This document shows, one piece after another, positions 58,183 through 64,000 of a stretch of 64,000 nt of DNA. Each line of letters opens with the position of its first letter. The stretch's first letter is position 1. Position numbers and translations under genes: made by a program. The notes below the pieces were generated by a model that saw only the letters and a program-made list of their open reading frames with translations, was not told where the DNA came from and searched no databases. The stretch is from Cornus controversa (Eukaryota > Streptophyta > Magnoliopsida > Cornales > Cornaceae), in contig CM048845.1 in the NCBI GenBank assembly GCA_026545225.1, positions 56,086,033 to 56,150,032 of the forward strand. The letters are read 5' to 3'.

Positions 58183-58515
58183 TGTAGAGACTGGGTCCAA
58201 TTTTGACCGGTTTTCTTTTATTCATCATTCTTACCATAAATGTATTTTAAATGATGTTTATCATGTTATAAATATAGGAAACATGTTTGGGAACTTGATT
58301 AGAGGTTTTAGAAAAGTTTGAAAAAGTTTAGCAAAATTTGAGAATTTGGGGTCGGTGGGGCCTAGGACGCAGGTCGGCTGGGCCCAGAAATTAAAAAAAA
58401 AATTAAAAAATATTTATTTTTGGTTGTGGACCAAATCAAATGTTTAAAGAGTTCAGGAAACAATATCGGAGCCATAGCCGCTTTCGAAATTGAAAACGGA
58501 GGTCAGGAAGGTACA
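58183..58515 (+). repeat. 3' LTR of the gypsy element, first 333 bp
   Basis: It begins TGTAGAGACTGGG and closely follows the start of LTR-A (shared GGAACTTGATTAGAGG, AGAATTTGGGGTCGG and AAAACGGAGGT). It stops at 58,515 where an opposite-facing LTR was inserted. The rest of this LTR is not visible inside the window. Confidence 0.8.
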
Positions 58516-61500
58516 TGTCATGCTCCAGAATCCGGACCGCCGGGACTCCCCTGGACCGACCCGAATCCCAAGTGTGAGCCCGTTCACTTAACCCCATAAA
58601 TGACCTTAACTACACTCATGCAACGGTATCAAGCTTTGATACCATGTTACCACACCTCGATTTCCAGACTCCTAGAAGAACGGAGGTTAACCCGTCCATT
58701 AAGCCTAATGAACCCTCATTACCCTCAAGTACCGCGGAAGCTTAACTCTATTATTACACATAGGTATGCACAACTCCACCTCATCCAATCCCAATGGGCC
58801 CTGCATCAAATCATATCCCCCTAGTGGGGATTTACTTATCCACACTATCATGAATCACTCACTTCCAAGACTCAACACTTTATGTGTTTGGAATCTGAAA
58901 CTAAGACCTGCACCATTGGATAGAGAATCTAAAATACTCAATTTCAAAAAAATCACACTCAATTCCGAACTAAAACGAAGAAATTATGTTAAATCGAAGT
59001 TTGGATAGATTTTTGAGTTTGCTGTGAATAGTAACTTCGATTGTGTGAAACTGGGGTTTCGATTGTGCGAAAAAAAGTTTGATTGTGCGAAAATTTTACC
59101 TGTTCGGGACCTTGAACCTGCAATATTTTGCACGATAAAATGGGGGTTTTGATTGTGCGAAATTGCCCATGTCTGGACCCCTAAAAATCACCATAATTCA
59201 CCACCACTTCGCACAATCAAAATGGGGGTTTCGATTGTGAGAAATGGGCATTTTGCAAGATCAAAATGCCCTCCATAGGACTTCCAGCAACCCTATACAT
59301 GGTCCATTTGGAGCTCAATCCACATTCAGTCATTCTAGAACCTCTCATACATTATCCATAACATAATTGAAAGGTACCAACATTAATCATATACTCAAAA
59401 TCATATTCATGATTAAATCATACATCGAAATGAATCATTCTCTTTCACAACCATAATCCATTCCTAGTGAAAATATCATCAAATGAATAAAAGCTACCAC
59501 GAGCACTACATAAACAAATTCGTTATCTTTTCATACCTAACAAGCTCATAATCCAATACATATATCAAAAGTACATTTGACCAAATATAACTACAACTCA
59601 AAGAGGAGTCACGTGCCACAAGCCGGCATGGATAGCCACAAAATGTACAATATCCAAAAGATAGCAAATTGCTAATAGAGTTCCATTTGGACACTCAAGT
59701 CCCATCCGTCATCAGTTCCTTATCTGTAAAAGAGTTTAGAATAAAGGGGTGAGCACCACTACAGCTCAGTAGAGATACCCCAACCCTCCTAAGTGCCGAC
59801 TCGACACCAACCTACATGTAATGCATATGAATACACTACATGCCACATCCACAATCTCACAAACAAATCAACAAATGCAATTAAAGAGGTTTGCATATTT
59901 CACGAATCATGTATAACATGTTCAAATATAAAAGCATTAAGGAATATAAATGCACTCTCTCTCTCAGACCTCATCCGATACCCTACATGATTGGCCTGCT
60001 CCAAGGATCATGTAACCTTGGACACATCCGATAACCATCCTATGACTGGGACAACTTCGAAGGGTCATTCTACCATAGCAATATATAGGATTGTCATAGA
60101 GTGAGAGGACAACTCCGAGGCTAACAATTCTTGGACATTCTCCGATAACCTTCCTATGACCAGAACAACTTCGAGGGGTCATTATTTCATAGCAATGTAT
60201 AGGATTATCGTAGGGTGAGAGGATAACTCCGAGGCTCACTAATGTTGGACACACTCCGATCCTAGGCATTAAGCCTTAGTATGGCAGGTCCACTCCGAGG
60301 GCCATACATAGTGGGTAATTATACCACAATTCATAATATGGTTGGGCCACTCCGAAGTCCCGTGTACCTTATTTGCATTATTTTTCCTGTAACCTCCCAC
60401 ATATGTCATATGAATGCATACATGCCTTGCATTTTATTTTCATGCATTGTTCATGCTCAATAATACCAAAAGAAAGTATATGGCATATCTCCCATCACAA
60501 CAAACTACATATAGCATATATATGTACAACACATGCATATTACATCACATATGCATACTATTTCAAAATTATCATACTTTACTCATGTTTCACTCAATGC
60601 ATACGTTTAGTACATAGAAATAGCATGCATTCAACACCCACATATAATCACATATATGACACTTGGCACACATTTTTCACATATACACCAAATTGAGCAC
60701 ATGATGCCTATATACCAATTTATTTCACTCACACACTTCAAACCCACATGCTACAACCAACACAATGGACACAATTGTGAAATAATAGGACTCTAGAGAA
60801 GGAGAAAACATAACTTTCCACACTTCTCACCATCCTAAAGCATGTGAAACATAACCTACACCTCTCCTCTTCACCCGAAACCCTAGAATCGACAATTAGA
60901 AGAGGAGAAGAACCTCTACCTCGAATTTGAAGGCCTTACAAGCACTTCCCGAAAATCCCAGCAATGTCCACCTTGCCGAATCATGACTTTCTTTAGTTCA
61001 AACCGAAGCTCTTGTCATTCCCTATGGATCTCCCTTCTTCGACGGATCACGAATCACACTCGAAGGCCTCCGAAACTTAGAGAGAAGGAAGAGGGAGGAA
61101 GAAGAGAGAGAAAGGAGCCATGACCGGCTGCTGGAACATTAGAGATATGAAATATCTCTTCCACATCTGATATATAAAGTCCCTAGGCCACAAAAAGACC
61201 AAAATGCCCCCGGGCCATTTAACGTACCTTCTCGGGTGCCATTTTTGATTTCGAAACCTCCTACGGTCTCGTAATCACTTCCTCCACTCTCTAAACATTT
61301 CATCTAAGTTATTTCTAAAAATAAATATTTCTGAGAATTTTCTGGATTCTCGGGCCTACTTAAGTCGCACCCTGAGCCCCAATTTGACCAAAAAGTCAAA
61401 CTTCTCTAAATGTCCCGAAAACTTTCAAAAATATCAAATTAACCTTCCAAACATGTTTCCCACTCTTGAAATATCCATAGCATCATTTGAAACGCATCTA

Positions 61501-61555
61501 TAGCGAAAACGATGAAAAATCGGTAAAGAGGCCAAAATTGGTCACGGTCTCTACA
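58516..61555 (-). repeat. Opposite-facing gypsy LTR (LTR-C), probably a 3' LTR
   Basis: On the minus strand it starts TGTAGAGACCGTGACC at 61,555 and ends GGAGCATGACA at 58,516, 3,040 bp. A polypurine tract lies just outside its start, so it is the 3' LTR of an element that extends to the right. It has a TATA box near 61,171-61,179, a hairpin array at 59,984-60,307 and a patch of GATTGTGCGAAA repeats at 59,035-59,250. The left neighbour GTACA (58,511-58,515) would be its target duplication, but the other end is not in view. Confidence 0.8.
59984..60307 (-). repeat. Hairpin array in LTR-C
   Basis: Plus-strand stems: TACATGAT 59,984-991/60,007-014; ATGAC 60,042-046/60,064-068; ATGACC 60,156-161/60,177-182; GTGAG 60,215-219/60,235-239; GTATGGC 60,279-285/60,301-307. 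Loops read, on the element strand, as CTCGGAGTTATCC, CTCGAAGTTGTTC, CTCGGAGTGGACC and similar. A decayed hairpin at 60,101-60,125 (GTGAG with CTAAC) and another near 60,340 fit the same pattern with lost pairing. Confidence 0.8.
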
Positions 61556-63381
61556 ACCTCCCCACCTTCAAGGAATTTCATCCTCAAAATTAGAATACTC
61601 ATGGCATTTCCAAACTATTTTGTACCGAACGTTATTCTCACCAATAATCGTCATTTTCCCTTTCCATCTATTCCAAGTGTTATACTAACTCCTAACACTC
61701 GAATCTAGCTCAATAAGTGCGTCCCAACTGCTTTAAAGCAACATAACTATGGAATGGTTTAGCTAATGTGAGTAGACAACTCCAAGATAGTCACAAGTTG
61801 TATAGATGATTTTGAATGATCAACCCTAGTGGATAATTAACCACTCCCGTGACATGGTTGGGCAACTCCGAAACCCATGTACGGTTCACTTTCACAACCT
61901 AGAGTCCACAGTCTTTGCCTCAAAACCTATCCAGTCCATCTCTATCTCTAATCTAAGGTAATATTCTTGACTAATCATACCAATCCCTCACAGTGATACA
62001 TCCATATCATCTGGGATCATCAATACTCAAAGTCATTCTATCATTGTCAAACATAACTTTCCAATCTGGCATACCATTCCTGGGCTTAGTCTAATATCCT
62101 ATGCATTGTCACAACACAAATCACATCAATCCAATGCACATCACAAGCGCATTCACCAGAAAGGCATATGACAGTGTACTCGCCGATAAAAATCACATAA
62201 ATAGTGTACTTGCCATAGCAAGCCACATAATTCTGCCTAGTCTCATAGACTACAACCTACTAGAATCCAACGCCAAGTCCAGGATCTTACATCCCACTGA
62301 TTTCACAATCTCATTACTCAAGAGAAGAACTATTTCTCATTTTCATCTTTTACACCAAGGAACCAGTTGACAGTTAGAGAGAATCTCTTTCATATTAGCA
62401 CTTCATTTTAGATAACCCTTACCAATGAGAGTTTGAGGTCACCTATAGTAGCCAAACAACAGCCATACAGTGGCTGCAGCCCACTGCATCTACACGTCCA
62501 CTACGTCCACCTCTTCCCTTTCATGACAAGAAACTATCCTCACTTCAGATACCATATGTCAGGATCCTCGTCCATTATTAACTCATCCTTCTCTTAACAT
62601 CATATCCACACTATGATCCAACTACATCAATCATGCACATATCATAACACACCACCGAGGTCAAGGCACATAAGGAGTGCACTTATCAAAACAAATCATC
62701 CAGTCCTGTCCATCTTTGCGGATTACGATCCATTGGCATTTAGTGTCAAGATTAGGGTTTTACATGCCCTTAACTTCACAATCTCATTCCATCCTTTCAC
62801 TCCAAGGAATTATCTAACAGTTAGAAAGAATACCTTTCATATAGAGCTTCACCTCAGATAACCCCTTCCAATGAGATTTTGAGGTCACCTACAGCAGCCA
62901 AACAACAGCCATACAGTGGCCGCAGCCCACTGCGTCTACACGTCCACTGCGTCCACCTCTTTCCTATCATGGAAGAAATTATCCCTACTTCAGACACTAC
63001 ATGTCAGGGTTCTAACCGACTATCAGCTTATCCTTTACTTAACCATCATATTCAACATATGATACAACTTCTCAATTCTTTTCATATAGTCCCAATGTCT
63101 TATTTTCAGACATAACAATCATCAAATGTTCACCGACTCAAAGAATTTGGTCATTTTTGAGTCCACATCCGACTACTTCAATAATCACCTCTTAGACATA
63201 CCCTGTCTAGAATCCCGGTATTACAACACCACCAATACCCTTAGTCAATTAGCTGGTCACAAGTCTTCACTGGTCGTGCAAGATTGCAACGCTACTTTTA
63301 AACCTCTACCAAACTCTCAGTTCAGAAGTCATTAAGGTAATTCATACATTTCCCCACAATCCCAGACTTACACTCTCAAAG
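61556..63381 (-). pseudogene. Internal remnant of the opposite-facing gypsy element
   Basis: It begins, on the element strand, with a polypurine tract ending GAAGGTGGGGAGGT and GAGGATGAAATTCC, the usual gypsy 3' end of the internal region. Beyond that I recognise no protein. Two hairpins of the LTR type lie at 61,767-61,795 and 61,852-61,880, so part of it may be LTR sequence from another copy. A roughly 446-bp tandem duplication covers about 62,110-63,000. Confidence 0.5.
62110..63000. repeat. Tandem duplication, period about 446 bp
   Basis: The block with GAGGTCACCTA, GCCAAACAACAGCCATACAG, GCAGCCCACTGC and CTACACGTCCACT occurs at 62,435 and again at 62,881. Flanking words such as TTCACAATCTCATT, TTTACACCAAGGAA or CACTCCAAGGAATT repeat too. 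Identity is moderate. It lies inside the decayed gypsy internal region. Confidence 0.7.
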
Positions 63382-64000
63382 TGTAGAGACCGAAACCAAA
63401 TTTGACCGATTTTTAAATTTTATTTTCATCATTTTTGCTATGAATGCATTTTGAATGATGTTTTGAGTGTTTCGAGAGTGGAAAACATGTTTGAAAATAT
63501 GTTATGAGGCTTTTGGAATTTTCAGAAGATTTGAAGAAGTTTGACTTTTTGGTCAAACCAGAGCCTGGGATACTGTCCGAGTGGGCCCGAAAATTCAAAG
63601 AATTTTGAAAAATAATTATTTTTGAGATTGGACGTAACAAAATATTTAATGAGTTAAGGAAGTGATTTTGAAGCCGTAGGAGTTTTCAAAATAAAAAACG
63701 AAGCCCGGGAAGGTACGTTAAGTGACTTAGGGGCAAAAGGGTAATTTACTCTTAGTGAGGTGGCCTATATAAGCGTGTATATTGCTGGGGCAAAGGTGAT
63801 ACATACAGATTTCTGCCATGGGAGCTCCTCCTTCTTCCCTAAGCTTTTCCCTTAGTTTTCATCACCTTGTAGTGTGATTTAGGGCTTGTCTCAAGAGAGA
63901 GAGCTTGTCCTCTCTCCTTCCTCTATACGTTGGTGGGTTCTAGGTCTCCCAAATGTGAGTTCTAAAAATTGAGAGTTTCTAAAGTGTGGATTTGGACTTA
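63382..64000 (+). repeat. Start of another gypsy LTR, cut by the window end
   Basis: It begins TGTAGAGACCGAAACC and continues with the shared LTR words GAATGCATTTTGAATGATG, GAAAACATGTTTG, AGTTTGACTTTTTGGTC and GGTACGTTAAGTGACTT. A TATATAAG box stands near 63,764, then a leader with CTCTCTCC. The part that should hold hairpins lies beyond the window. Confidence 0.8.

Larger units (their letters stand above)
47108..58515 (+). mobile_element. Ty3/gypsy chromovirus (decayed), interrupted three times
   Basis: The 5' LTR begins TGTAGAGACC at 47,108 and ends GGGTGTGACA at 53,414. A primer site TGGTATCAGGGCC follows at 53,418-53,430, then gag, protease, RT, RNase H, integrase and a chromodomain. A polypurine tract AAAGTGGGGAGG precedes the 3' LTR at 58,183. 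The two LTRs align well over their first 330 bp. Insertions: a TRIM array and a solo LTR in the 5' LTR, and an opposite-facing LTR in the 3' LTR at 58,516. Domain order and chromodomain place it with chromoviruses, close to the Tekay/Del type. Many stops show it is dead. Confidence 0.85.

Overview
The window is nuclear DNA of a flowering plant, most likely a woody eudicot; I could not settle the species. It is AT-rich and gene-poor and is dominated by plant-type mobile elements: a Helitron, Ty1/copia and Ty3/gypsy LTR elements, TRIMs, LINEs and tRNA-derived SINE-like pieces. I support one intact host gene: a single-exon MAPKKK-type protein kinase at 13,709-14,986.

Layout. 1-2,700: CCACC-rich low-complexity DNA, an AT-rich stretch and a duplicated RTE-type LINE tail. 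2,728-13,123: a roughly 10.4 kb Helitron on the minus strand, with a 3' hairpin plus CTAG end, decayed Rep/helicase coding sequence, a chain of small phase-0 exons upstream, and a tandemly duplicated 5' end. 13,160-15,000: the kinase gene and its promoter. 15,575-22,175 and 34,480-40,650: two direct copies of a 6-6.6 kb segmental duplication, each starting with a dead fragment of the same kinase family. Between the copies lie an unclassified repeat, a SINE-like unit, two solo LTRs of one family facing opposite ways (25,099-27,615 and 27,753-30,364, each with its own 5-bp target-site duplication), and a decayed L1-type LINE split by a TRIM (33,145-33,683). 41,135-46,451: a complete copia element on the minus strand with an unbroken 1,410-residue polyprotein and nearly identical LTRs. 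47,108 to the window end: a nest of related Ty3/gypsy chromovirus elements with 2.5-3 kb LTRs. One decayed element (5' LTR 47,108-53,414, internal region to 58,182, 3' LTR from 58,183) has been entered by a TRIM array (49,263-50,202), a solo LTR (50,476-53,357) and, inside its 3' LTR, an opposite-facing element (LTR 58,516-61,555). A further LTR starts at 63,382.

The most unusual signal is in the gypsy LTRs. Three LTR copies each carry a row of short hairpins in the presumed transcribed leader. Stems of 5-8 bp differ from hairpin to hairpin, while the loop is a shared motif close to TCGGAGTTGTCCA. Between LTR copies, equivalent hairpins show paired base changes that keep the stems intact. I know of no description of this array. 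Other points worth checking are the Helitron termini and upstream exon chain, the 2.5 kb solo-LTR palindrome, the young copia element, a TRIM array bounded by a single target-site duplication, and an AUG-UGA minimal uORF directly before the kinase start.
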